Assembly (NCBI GenBank): GCA_964597315.1
Contig: CAZQXD010000054.1
Span: forward strand, 1 to 29,907
Length of the DNA stretch: 29,907 nt
Direction of reading: 5' to 3'
Source: CAZQXD01 sp964597315
Lineage (GTDB): Bacteria > Pseudomonadota > Gammaproteobacteria > Competibacterales > Competibacteraceae
Positions 17,601-24,232 of the stretch are shown here, piece by piece (position 1 is the stretch's first letter; every line of letters begins with the position of its first letter). The position numbers and the translations under genes are program-made. A model generated the notes under the pieces. It did no database searches and was not told the origin of the DNA. It was given only the letters and a program-made list of their open reading frames with translations.

Positions 17601-18082
17601 CCATGAAGGCCGGCCACGATCCAGAGCTGGACCAGCCCCCAGACCACGGCCCGGAGATCGACTTGCAAGCCCCGGCTTTGATCCCCGACGATTATCTGCC
17701 AGATGTACACACCCGGCTGATCCTCTACAAGCGCATCAGCGGCGCCGCCACCCTGGCGGATCTGCGGGCGCTGCAAGTGGAGATGATCGACCGCTTCGGG
17801 CTGCTGCCGGAACCCACCAAGACCCTGTTCCGGCTGACCGCCCTAAAACTCAAGGCCATCCCGGTGGGCATCCGCAAGATCGAGGCCGGACCCAAGGGCG
17901 GGCGTATTGTGTTCGGCCCGGAGCCGCGCATCCAACTGGACAAGCTGCTGGCCCTGATCCAGGCCCAGCACCCAGTCTACAAGCTGGACGGTCAGGACAA
18001 GCTACGCATTCACAAGGACTTGCCGAATACGGAGGCGCGGGTGCGGGAAGTAGAGCGTCTGTTGGAGACGGTGGCGGCCTAA
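14609..18082 (+). CDS. mfd: transcription-repair coupling factor Mfd
   Basis: This 1157-residue SF2 translocase releases stalled RNA polymerase and recruits UvrAB. The N-terminal UvrB-homology region is visible (FPDWETLPYDLFSPHQDIVS). The RNA polymerase-interacting domain follows (VVHEDHGVGRYAGL). The motor has GDVGFGKTEVAMRAAF (Walker A), IIDEEHRFGVRQKE (motif II), LTATPIPRTLNMAM, ESGIDVPTANTILI and LRGRVGRS. A C-terminal TRCF domain is present. Length matches E. coli Mfd (about 1148). I chose ATG 14609. An in-frame ATG at 14555 would add 18 residues unlike the family. Neither start has a good ribosome binding site. Its stop overlaps that of the convergent gene. Confidence 0.95.
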   Translation: MSKPNPSLVTVNPAVAVLNPTPPTTVGPPLRWGRLHGSSLPLAVAATAQGHDGLVLVVTADSQSAQRLETELAVFAGDLDVLAFPDWETLPYDLFSPHQDIVSQRLATLYRLPSRRRGLLIVPVATLVQRLPPRDYLDGHALVLSRGERLDLDAFRRRLESAGYGCVSQVVEHGEFAVRGALLDLFPMGAVQPYRIDLFDDEVDTIRPFDPDTQLSSGTVETIDLLPAREFSLAKDSVTRFRQAFRACFAGDPQKNPLYREVSAGHAPAGIEYYLPLFFDHTATLFDYLPPDTLALRLEGVDAALDGFLAQVAERYEQRRHDSERPLLPPAELYLDRAEAQARLAHHPQVELCHQDLEPDQPGLRFATLPPPNLAFHDRAEQPAAALRAFIENFDGRVLFAAESPGHRELLLETLASHGLQPRPCASWQAFLDSELPLAITVAPLEQGLVLTDPPLAVIAETQLYGERVSQPRRRSAAARDAESVIRDMADLNPGASVVHEDHGVGRYAGLQRLAAAGIETEFVVLDYADGGRLYVPVSSLHLLTRYTGAENPPLHKLGTEQWARAKRKAQEKVRDAAAELLEIYARRQVRPGHGFQVAEIEYHGFAAAFPFEETPDQLAAIEAVVEDMRSGKPMDRVVCGDVGFGKTEVAMRAAFLAVQDGRQVAVLVPTTLLAQQHYQNFQDRFADWPVRVELLSRFRSKKETDAALNALADGRADIVIGTHKLLQGQLRFQRLGLVIIDEEHRFGVRQKERFKQLRAEVDMLTLTATPIPRTLNMAMAGLRDLSIIATPPAGRLAVKTFIGQWNKALIQEACQRELKRGGQVYFLHNEVESIQRIARELRELMPQAQVAVAHGQMRERELEQVMLDFYHQRRQILVCTTIIESGIDVPTANTILINRADKLGLAQLHQLRGRVGRSHHRAYAYLIVPPKQVMTADAVKRIEAIESLEDLGAGFMLANHDLEIRGAGELLGEEQSGQIQEIGFTLYMELLERAVRAMKAGHDPELDQPPDHGPEIDLQAPALIPDDYLPDVHTRLILYKRISGAATLADLRALQVEMIDRFGLLPEPTKTLFRLTALKLKAIPVGIRKIEAGPKGGRIVFGPEPRIQLDKLLALIQAQHPVYKLDGQDKLRIHKDLPNTEARVREVERLLETVAA

Positions 18083-18720
18083 TCCCCGCCGCAGCCGCCG
18101 CCATCGCCCCCACAGCCGCCGCCACTGCCACCGCTGTCCCCAGCGCAGCCGCCGCCACAGGCGATATGCCCGGCGCAATAGGGATGGCTGCCCGGACGCT
18201 GACAGTCCAGGGCATACTTAAAGCCGTCGGGGATATCCAGATCGGTGTCCATGGCGAACAGCAGTGGCAGCCGGGGCGTGGCGCGGGCTGGCAGCCCTTC
18301 CCGCTGGCAAGATAGCCGCCAAGCCCGCTTGATGCCTGCCTGGGCCAGGGTCGGCGAGGTCATGGCCTCGGCCGGGGTGTGGTGCAAAAACCGTCCCAAG
18401 CCCCGGCGGCAGAACAGCTCATAGGCTCGGGTGAACAGGATAAACTCGTGCCAGGCCCCGTCCACCACCTGAGAGGGCATGGCCACCATCCGTCGCCCAG
18501 CCTGGTTACAGAGCTGGAAATATTCCCGCAATCCCACCATCACCAGGGCTAACTGGCCCTCTGAGAGGTGGGGATAACGCTTGCGGACCTTGGCCTTGAT
18601 GACCGTGGGAAAGGCATAGTCGGCGATAAACGCCTCCCGTCGGCCCAGTCGGGCGCGTTTGTGCCGCTGATAAAGCACGACTGCCAGACCGATGATCAGC
18701 ACTAAGGCAATAATCTCCAT
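18079..18720 (-). CDS. membrane-anchored protein with Gly/Cys-rich tail, glycine-rich-domain-like family
   Basis: This is a 213-residue protein. One N-terminal membrane helix (about 2-17) is followed by a basic loop, then a domain with VVDGAWHEFILFTRAYELFC. That W-H-x-F-I-x-F-T-x-x-Y pattern is typical of bacterial proteins annotated as glycine-rich domain-containing. The last 30 residues are almost entirely Gly, Cys and Asp, with a repeated GGGCGGD unit. Such tails may bind metal or be modified, but this is not shown. The TAG stop overlaps the mfd stop by three bases in the opposite direction. The function is unknown. Confidence 0.75.
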   Translation of the reverse strand: MEIIALVLIIGLAVVLYQRHKRARLGRREAFIADYAFPTVIKAKVRKRYPHLSEGQLALVMVGLREYFQLCNQAGRRMVAMPSQVVDGAWHEFILFTRAYELFCRRGLGRFLHHTPAEAMTSPTLAQAGIKRAWRLSCQREGLPARATPRLPLLFAMDTDLDIPDGFKYALDCQRPGSHPYCAGHIACGGGCAGDSGGSGGGCGGDGGGCGGD

Positions 18721-18873
18721 CAGGGTCGGCTCCCATGGGTGTTCAGTGGTAAAGGGTGGTCGCCGGTCGCGGGCTTGCCCCCGTCGTGCATACCCAAAGC
18801 CTGCATTGCCGATCCCCTCCCGTTGGGATCGACCGTGGCAAGCCTGGCTTTATATAGTGGGACCGGCATGCAA

Positions 18874-19320
18874 CTACCCCACCGCCAGCGTCCCCCACAG
18901 CACCACGGCGTAGCGCCCCGCCTTGCCGACACCCACCAAGAGCAGAAACAACCCCAGCCGCACCCGCATCAGTCCGGCCACGAAGGTAATGGCATCGCCC
19001 CCCACCGGCGCCCAGGCCAGTAGCAGGGTCCAGACCCCGTAGCGCCGGAACCAGCGACTGCCGATCTCGATCTGCCGCCGGGAGATGGGAAACCAACGCC
19101 GATCCCGCCAGTGCAGACAGTATCGGGCCAGCCACCAGTTGAGCACCGCCCCCAGAGTGTTGCCGACACTGGCGGCCAGCCATAGCCAAAAGGGGCTGTA
19201 ACCCTCCAACAGCGCCATGCCCACCAGCAGCGGCTCGGAATACAAGGGCAACAGACTGGCGGCGCCAAAGGCGGTGACGAATAGCAGCCCGTAGCCGGCC
19301 AGTAGCTCCAGGGGGGTCAA
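18874..19320 (-). CDS. yqaA: YqaA family (DedA/SNARE-associated-like) membrane protein
   Basis: This 148-residue inner-membrane protein has the YqaA/DedA-like fold. GNTLGAVLNWWLARY and LLAWAPVGGDAITFVAGLMR are the conserved segments, and the length equals E. coli YqaA (about 142). I chose TTG 19320, whose bases overlap the TGA of the preceding amidotransferase (TTGA). The longer frame upstream only repeats that gene out of frame. It is the third gene of an amidoligase, glutamine amidotransferase, YqaA group, so it may supply the membrane part of that pathway. Confidence 0.85.
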   Translation of the reverse strand: MTPLELLAGYGLLFVTAFGAASLLPLYSEPLLVGMALLEGYSPFWLWLAASVGNTLGAVLNWWLARYCLHWRDRRWFPISRRQIEIGSRWFRRYGVWTLLLAWAPVGGDAITFVAGLMRVRLGLFLLLVGVGKAGRYAVVLWGTLAVG

Positions 19321-20021
19321 GCATGCTCCTGGGCGGCCCTGTCCCGGGCGGCCCAGGACAGGGCGGCGAAAATACGCTGATGGGCGCGGCTCTGGGGCAG
19401 GTATTCCGGGTGCCACTGCACCCCCAGCATAAAGTGTTCGCCAGTGGCTTCGATGGCCTGGATAATGCCGTCGCTGTCCCGGGCCGCCACCCGGAAACCG
19501 GCGGCCAGCCGGTCCACGGCCTGGTGGTGCAGGCTGTTGATGCGCACCTCCACGCGGCCCATGATGCCAGCCAGCCGGGTGTCCGGCTCGACGAGGATAC
19601 GCTTGCGGGGCAGCACGGTTCGGTGTAACACCAGGTTCTCAAAGACATCATAAAGGTCCTGGTGCAGGTCGCCGCCGTGGAACACATTCAGCAATTGGGC
19701 GCCCCGGCAGATGCCCAGCACCGGCAGTTGCTCCCGGGCCGCCCGCTCCAGCATCCGCCATTCCAGCTCGTCCCGCTCCCGGTTGATGCGCACCGCCAGC
19801 CGGGGCGTCTGGCCGTAACGTTCCGGGTCGATATCATCGCCGCCGCCGATCAGCAGCCCATCCAGGGGGACCTTTGGCTCGGGGCTGTCCGGGGTCACCC
19901 GGATGGTGCGCGCCCCGGCCAGGCGCAGGGCATAGCGGGAAAACAACCAGGCGGTCCAGCCCCGTTGGACCGGCCCGGTCACGGCGATCAGGGGCCGATG
20001 CTTCAAGTCAGGTTTAGCCAT
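19317..20021 (-). CDS. class-I glutamine amidotransferase / gamma-glutamyl hydrolase-like peptidase
   Basis: This 234-residue protein carries the class-I triad: Cys105 in LGICRGAQLLN, and His204 and Glu206 in VQWHPEY. IGGGDDIDPERYG places it with the peptidase C26/PuuD-like enzymes that cleave gamma-glutamyl amide bonds. I used ATG 20021. ATG 20042 and a TTG at 20006 (overlapping the previous stop as TTGA) are alternatives. It begins inside the last codons of a predicted amidoligase, so the two are translationally coupled. A pairing of amidoligase with this peptidase suggests making and removing, or editing, of glutamyl or peptide amide links. Confidence 0.88.
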   Translation of the reverse strand: MAKPDLKHRPLIAVTGPVQRGWTAWLFSRYALRLAGARTIRVTPDSPEPKVPLDGLLIGGGDDIDPERYGQTPRLAVRINRERDELEWRMLERAAREQLPVLGICRGAQLLNVFHGGDLHQDLYDVFENLVLHRTVLPRKRILVEPDTRLAGIMGRVEVRINSLHHQAVDRLAAGFRVAARDSDGIIQAIEATGEHFMLGVQWHPEYLPQSRAHQRIFAALSWAARDRAAQEHA

Positions 20022-21001
20022 TGAGCCGTCTTGGTGGTCCATTCAGAAAAGATATCCCCCAGGGGCCGGTCTAGCAGCGCCAGATAATCCGCCCCCATGG
20101 CCTGAAGCTTGGAGGGGTTCTCGGCCAGGGCTTCCACCACCAGCCAGTATCGCCACTCCCCGGTCAGCCGCCAGAGGGGGTCGCCCACCCGGGAATTGGA
20201 CAGTCGGTAATGATACGTGGGCCGGGGGTTGATGAGGGGGTCAGGCACCTCTGCGAACACCCGTTCCCGGTCCAGATGGGCGAACAGGGGCAACAGGTCC
20301 AGGGCGCGGTTACGGGTGGGGTTGAAGCGCAGATAATCGTCGATCAGGGTATCCCGGTCCGGCTGGTAGTCGGGCTGGAGAATGTGCTGGACGTAAGGCG
20401 TCGGAAAGGGACGGATAAACGGGCTGAGGCGCCGGGCTGGATCTACTTTCAGCTCGACCTTGAGCCAGTCGTAGAGCAGTACGAAAGCCCGCAGATGAGC
20501 CAGAATATCGGCACTCTCCAGGCTAGGGGCCTCGGGGTTGAAATGCACCCCGAAGGCATAGAGCAGGGCCGCGTCGGTGCCCTCCCCGCCCAGATTGGCC
20601 AGCCGCGCCATTAGCGTATCCAGCTCCGGCAGGCGCTCCATGGGCAGGGGCGGGGTGACGATTTCCAGGGGGGCGAACTGGCGCAGCAGGGAGGCTAGCA
20701 GTTCCTCGGAGATCTGCTCCAGGGCGCCCGGCGTCTGCCCCTGCGCGGCCCGCTGCTGGCCCAGATTCTTGAGCAGGGAGACGTCCACTTCCACTCGGAA
20801 ATCTCCCAACTCCGGGCTACTCACCCGGATCTCGTAATTGGTGTCGGGCAGAATCTCGCCACCGAAACAGGCCGCTACCTGTTCGGCCACGGCGGCCAGT
20901 TCCGGGCCGGCGAATTCGATTTCCACGCCCACCCGCCGGGGGCTGCCGGAGGCGGTGTGACGGCGTGAGGGCAGTAGACTGAGGTTGATATCCTGGGCCA
21001 T
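20003..21001 (-). CDS. putative amidoligase (amidoligase_2 family)
   Basis: This 332-residue protein resembles the glutamine-synthetase-fold amidoligase group predicted to join amino acids or peptides through ATP-dependent amide bonds. The opening RRVGVEIEFAGPE is the E-x-E strand that binds metal. GTDAALLYAFGVHFNPEAP is the second conserved block, with His-Phe-Asn-Pro. The C-terminal third has RPTYHYRLSNSRVGDPLWRL, whose Arg residues fit substrate binding. I chose ATG 21001, because the longer upstream frame lacks family sequence. It leads an operon with a class-I glutamine amidotransferase and YqaA. The product is unknown. Known neighbourhood studies link the family to peptide tagging or cell-surface modification. 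Confidence 0.8.
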   Translation of the reverse strand: MAQDINLSLLPSRRHTASGSPRRVGVEIEFAGPELAAVAEQVAACFGGEILPDTNYEIRVSSPELGDFRVEVDVSLLKNLGQQRAAQGQTPGALEQISEELLASLLRQFAPLEIVTPPLPMERLPELDTLMARLANLGGEGTDAALLYAFGVHFNPEAPSLESADILAHLRAFVLLYDWLKVELKVDPARRLSPFIRPFPTPYVQHILQPDYQPDRDTLIDDYLRFNPTRNRALDLLPLFAHLDRERVFAEVPDPLINPRPTYHYRLSNSRVGDPLWRLTGEWRYWLVVEALAENPSKLQAMGADYLALLDRPLGDIFSEWTTKTAQWLNLT

Positions 21002-21325
21002 GGCGCGTGGATTGTGGTTTCCAGGGCGAGAACTTGATATCCCCGCCTTGAAGGATAAAGGATTCCTGCGGCGGCCTGCGCCGCTTCCGTGGGTTTTCGC
21101 CCCGAGACTGCCCATCAGGTCTCACATTCTTATATATGACAGATTAGCAGCGCGTTGCGAATCCTCGCAAGGGTGGTTCCCGCGCCGAACCTTACCCACC
21201 CTAAACGACTGGACTTGGGACCCATTCTGATCAAAAAAGCCCGGTGACGCTGGCATTGCGACCGCCCACAAGCCAGCCCGGCATTCACTCCATTCCCGCC
21301 ACTCCCATATGTAGAAATATGCCGC
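21002..21325. other. intergenic region with inverted repeat upstream of the amidoligase operon
   Basis: No gene is seen. TTGCGA-ATCC-TCGCAA (21156-21171) is a perfect 6-bp inverted repeat that could be an operator or small hairpin. An AT-rich TATATA element at about 21132-21137 could serve as a -10 region for the minus-strand operon, but no convincing -35 box was found. Confidence 0.35.
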
Positions 21326-21360
21326 CGGATACTCGCCTAGGCGTGTCAGGTTTTTTTACA
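21326..21360 (+). promoter_or_regulatory. predicted activator site upstream of the first PepA-like gene
   Basis: Two boxes recur before both PepA-like genes at the same spacing. CGGATACTCGC is at 21326-21336. The imperfect inverted repeat TGTCAGGTTTTTTTACA is at 21344-21360. The second box starts 90 bp before the start of the -24/-12 promoter, a usual place for a sigma-54 activator. PrsR is the likely binder by analogy with other PEP-CTERM systems. Confidence 0.55.
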
Positions 21361-21433
21361 AGTGGTCGCTACAGACAATGATTCTGAACAAAGATGATTA
21401 TGTAATAATATGATTTTAAAACATTTTAATTTG

Positions 21434-21450
21434 TTGGAACGTAATGTGCT
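21434..21450 (+). promoter_or_regulatory. sigma-54 (-24/-12) promoter of the first PepA-like gene
   Basis: TTGGAACGTAATGTGCT matches the sigma-54 consensus at nearly all fixed positions, with GG and GC separated by exactly ten bases. Transcription would start near 21461, leaving a leader of about 36 bases with GAGGAG before the ATG at 21497. Confidence 0.75.
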
Positions 21451-21496
21451 TATATTTCTGCGGGTGATACCTAAAATTAATTGAGGAGCATTAAAG

Positions 21497-22564
21497 ATGA
21501 CCGTGACAATAAAAAGATCCATCCTGGCGTCGGCTTGCATGCTGGCTCTGGGGGCTGGAGCATCGGCCCACGCGGGTGTCATGTTTGATCCCGATGGCGC
21601 CGCTGGCGCGGACCCCGTGCAGGACCTGGGCGCCTTGGACTGGGGCCCCACCACCTTCCTGTCCCTGAACGGCAACCAGGCCATCGACAATTTCTTGGCC
21701 GATCCGACTTGCCCCGGCACGTCCTGCAACTTCGAGACACTGCTTCACGCAAATTTGATCGGCACCTTCGATCAAAACAATAATCCCAATACCCCTGCTG
21801 GTCTCAATAACACCTATGAGATCACCATGACCATGCGCTTCACGGAAGTGGTCACTGGCGTGCTGGGTGGTATTTCCACCTTCACCAGCGTACCCAATAC
21901 CGGGTTTATCGAAATGTACTTCGATGACACCCCCGACTCCAATGCCCTGACCGGGTTTGGCTTCAACGACGGCGACCTGATGCTGACGGCGCAAGTGTCG
22001 AGTGCGGTGATCGGCAACTTCACCATCGCGAATCCGGGAGTGACCGGTCCTCTGGATACCAGCCCCAATGGCAATCAGTACACTGGCCAGTTGACGGAGA
22101 GCGGCGTTGGCGTCCAAGCCAACATCCAGACCACCGTGTTGAGCCAGGATTCCAATTTCTTCAACAACGCCATCGCCAGCCTGGGTCTGGAGTTCGCCAA
22201 CATCTCCATCGGCCTGCCGTTTATTTCGGTGGACCCCTCTGACTGCTTCACCGATGTGGCCAATGGTGGGGATGCCGAGACCGACGCTGGTTTCGGGAAC
22301 TCCGGTTGCGACAATGTGCATGTGGACGGCTTGTTGAATCCTGGCGTGCAGCCCAGCGCCGGCGGTCTCGTGCCGACCCTGGGTGTGATCAACACCCAGC
22401 GTCCGAGCCAGGGTGGTGGTCCTGACCTCGTCGCCCAGACCGACTTCAACTCTCCGGTCACGGCCGCTGTTCCCGAGCCGGGCAGCCTGCTGCTGATCGG
22501 CGCGGGTCTGGGTATGTTCGGCATGTGGGGCGTTGGCCGTCGCCGCGCCACGCCCACGGCCTAA
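21497..22564 (+). CDS. PEP-CTERM protein, flocculation-associated PepA-like (copy 1)
   Basis: This is a 355-residue exported protein. A signal peptide ends near Ala26 (GASAHA). The C-terminal sorting signal has VPEPGS at 325-330, a hydrophobic helix, and GRRRATPTA. Exosortase recognises this signal and releases or anchors the protein outside the cell. The middle region (FDPDGAAGA, HANLIGTF, EVVTGVLGG, NTGFIEMYFDDTPDSNALTG) resembles the PepA proteins needed for floc formation in Zoogloea-type bacteria. GAGGAG lies 10 bases upstream of the ATG. The gene has its own sigma-54 promoter and terminator. No exosortase or PrsK/PrsR gene is in the window. I leave the symbol blank because pepA also names an aminopeptidase. 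Confidence 0.85.
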   Translation: MTVTIKRSILASACMLALGAGASAHAGVMFDPDGAAGADPVQDLGALDWGPTTFLSLNGNQAIDNFLADPTCPGTSCNFETLLHANLIGTFDQNNNPNTPAGLNNTYEITMTMRFTEVVTGVLGGISTFTSVPNTGFIEMYFDDTPDSNALTGFGFNDGDLMLTAQVSSAVIGNFTIANPGVTGPLDTSPNGNQYTGQLTESGVGVQANIQTTVLSQDSNFFNNAIASLGLEFANISIGLPFISVDPSDCFTDVANGGDAETDAGFGNSGCDNVHVDGLLNPGVQPSAGGLVPTLGVINTQRPSQGGGPDLVAQTDFNSPVTAAVPEPGSLLLIGAGLGMFGMWGVGRRRATPTA

Positions 22565-22580
22565 TCTATCCATACTTCGA

Positions 22581-22606
22581 AAAAGGGGCCGAAAGGCCCC
22601 TTTTTT
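22581..22606 (+). terminator. intrinsic terminator of PepA-like copy 1
   Basis: GGGGCC-GAAA-GGCCCC followed by six T residues, with an A-run on the 5' side, lies 17 bases after the stop codon. It is a textbook Rho-independent terminator. Confidence 0.95.
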
Positions 22607-22939
22607 CTTGCCCTGACGAGCAGGGCGTCCCCAGAACCCATCCCCTACCGCAAGGGATCACCCTCACTCCGACAACTGGGCGGAAGCTCTTCGTTGAGCG
22701 TTTGGATAATGATGCCCCTTGAGTGATTGATTGAGCGTGACTCTGGAGTAGTCGGCCACTTCCAGCTTGATCATCGGCTTTTGCGCCAAGCCGCCTCTCT
22801 CCTTGATGGTCCCACGTTACGGCGCCATTCCGAGCGCTGACCGTCTTGCCCCGAAACAGACACCCACTTTGCGTGGAATACGCAAGCCAGCCGGGGCATT
22901 TTCTCATGCCCTCTACCCCCTCCTAGTGGAGAAAGTCGT
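22607..22939. other. gene-free spacer between the two PepA-like units
   Basis: No gene is supported. A 113-codon minus-strand frame (22907 to 22566) runs through the terminator and has no recognisable protein. The sequence has no counterpart upstream of copy 1, so the duplicated units are separated by unrelated DNA of unknown origin. Confidence 0.45.
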
Positions 22940-22974
22940 CGGATACCCGCTCGAAAATGTCAGATTTTTTAACA
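22940..22974 (+). promoter_or_regulatory. predicted activator site upstream of the second PepA-like gene
   Basis: CGGATACCCGC (22940-22950) and TGTCAGATTTTTTAACA (22958-22974) correspond to the boxes before copy 1. Their starts are 18 bp apart in both units. The second box starts 89 bp before the start of the -24/-12 promoter. Confidence 0.55.
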
Positions 22975-23046
22975 ATCGGCGGCTCTAAACATGGTCTGGC
23001 ATCAATAAATTTACGTAATTTAATGATTTTAAATATTTTTAAATTG

Positions 23047-23063
23047 TTGGAACACCGCATGCA
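23047..23063 (+). promoter_or_regulatory. sigma-54 (-24/-12) promoter of the second PepA-like gene
   Basis: TTGGAACACCGCATGCA has GG and GC exactly ten bases apart. It shares TTGTTGGAAC with the first promoter, but the spacer between the two elements differs. The predicted start is near 23074, and GAGGAG precedes the ATG at 23117. Confidence 0.75.
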
Positions 23064-23116
23064 ATCACTGTTTCGGGTAACTTGGTTTTTGCCTGCGTCC
23101 ATTTGAGGAGTACAAA

Positions 23117-24190
23117 ATGACCATCACGATGAAAAAATCTATCCTGGCGTCGGCTTGCATGCTGGCCCTGGGGGTTGGGGCATCGGCCCAGGCGGGTGTC
23201 TTGTTTGATCCCGATGGCGCCGCTGGCGCGGACCCCGTGCAGGACCTAGGCACCTTTGACTGGGGCCCCACCAGTTTCCTATCCCTAAATGGTAACGAGG
23301 CCATCGACCAATTCGTGGCTGGGAATTGCGCCCCCGGCCCCGGCGACCCTTGCCGTTTCGAGACACTGGTCCACGCGAATTTGATCGGCACCCTGGATCA
23401 AGACAATAACACCAACACTCCCTCTGGTCTTAACAGCGCTTATGAGATCACCCTGACCATGCGCTTCGAAGAAGTGGTCACTGGCGTGCTGGGCGGTATT
23501 TCCACCTTCACCAGCGTACCCAATACCGGGTTTATCGAAATGTACTTCGATGACACCCCCGACTCCAATGCCCTGACCGGGTTTGGCTTCAACGATGGGG
23601 ACCTGATGCTGACGGCGCAAGTGTCGAGCGCGGTGATCGGCAACTTCACTATTCAGAACCCAGGAGCGACCGTTGCTCTGGATAACAGCCCCAATGGCAA
23701 TCAGTACACCGGCCAGTTGACGGAGGAGGGTGTTGGCGTCCAAGCCAACATCCAGACCACCGTGTTGAGCCAGGATTCCAATTTCTTCAACAACGCCATC
23801 GCCAGCCTGGGTCTGGAGTTCGCCAACATCTCCATCGGCCTGCCGTTTATTTCGGTGGACCCCTCTGACTGCTTCACCGATGTGGCCAATGGTGGGGATG
23901 CCGAGACCGACGCTGGTTTCGGGAACTCCGGTTGCGACAATGTGCATGTGGACGGCTTGTTGAATCCTGGCGTGCAGCCCAGCGCCGGCGGTATCGTGCC
24001 GACCCTGGGCACCGTCAACACCCAGCGTCCGAGCCAGGGTGGTGGTCCTGACCTCATTGCCCAGACCGATTTCAGCTCTCCGGTCACGGCCGCTGTTCCC
24101 GAGCCGGGCAGTCTGCTGCTGATCGGCGCGGGTCTGGGTCTGTTTGGCATGTGGGGCGTTGGCCGTCGCCGCGCCACGCCCACGGCCTAA
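23117..24190 (+). CDS. PEP-CTERM protein, flocculation-associated PepA-like (copy 2)
   Basis: This 357-residue paralogue has the same layout as copy 1: signal peptide ending near SAQA (about 26), VPEPGS at about 327-332, a hydrophobic helix and GRRRATPTA. Most differences lie in residues 40-115, where the Cys-containing segment is DPTCPGTSCNF in copy 1 and GNCAPGPGDPCRF here. Two further differences are at about 185-205. Long parts of the C-terminal half are identical to copy 1. GAGGAG lies about 10 bases before the ATG. The gene probably makes a second extracellular matrix or floc protein with a slightly different N-terminal domain. Confidence 0.85.
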   Translation: MTITMKKSILASACMLALGVGASAQAGVLFDPDGAAGADPVQDLGTFDWGPTSFLSLNGNEAIDQFVAGNCAPGPGDPCRFETLVHANLIGTLDQDNNTNTPSGLNSAYEITLTMRFEEVVTGVLGGISTFTSVPNTGFIEMYFDDTPDSNALTGFGFNDGDLMLTAQVSSAVIGNFTIQNPGATVALDNSPNGNQYTGQLTEEGVGVQANIQTTVLSQDSNFFNNAIASLGLEFANISIGLPFISVDPSDCFTDVANGGDAETDAGFGNSGCDNVHVDGLLNPGVQPSAGGIVPTLGTVNTQRPSQGGGPDLIAQTDFSSPVTAAVPEPGSLLLIGAGLGLFGMWGVGRRRATPTA

Positions 24191-24205
24191 TCTATCCGTG
24201 CTTCG

Positions 24206-24232
24206 AAAAAGGGGCCGAAAGGTCCCTTTTTT
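24206..24232 (+). terminator. intrinsic terminator of PepA-like copy 2
   Basis: GGGGCC-GAAA-GGTCCC followed by six T residues. It differs from the first terminator by one base, which changes a G-C pair into a G-T wobble, so the stem still forms. Confidence 0.92.

Larger units (their letters stand above)
21326..24232 (+). repeat. tandem duplication of a PepA-like transcription unit
   Basis: Two units of about 1.3 kb each contain upstream boxes, a sigma-54 promoter, a PEP-CTERM gene and a terminator (21326-22606 and 22940-24232). By eye, 22106-22366 and 23732-23992 (261 bases) are identical. The 5' third of the genes, short patches near the 3' end and most of the upstream DNA differ. Confidence 0.85.

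Noticed and set aside
18811..18830. GATCCC-N8-GGGATC inverted repeat upstream of the Gly/Cys-tail gene
   Set aside because: A 6-bp stem with an 8-base loop and no T-run. It is within chance expectation for GC-rich DNA and has no clear role.
21491..22573. Long minus-strand frames opposite both PepA-like genes
   Set aside because: They mirror the PEP-CTERM genes and recur only because those genes are duplicated. They have no ribosome site, no family match and run through the terminator region.
22566..22907. 113-codon minus-strand frame between the PepA-like genes
   Set aside because: It runs through the intrinsic terminator of copy 1 and has no recognisable sequence. I looked for transposase fragments in this spacer and found none that were convincing.
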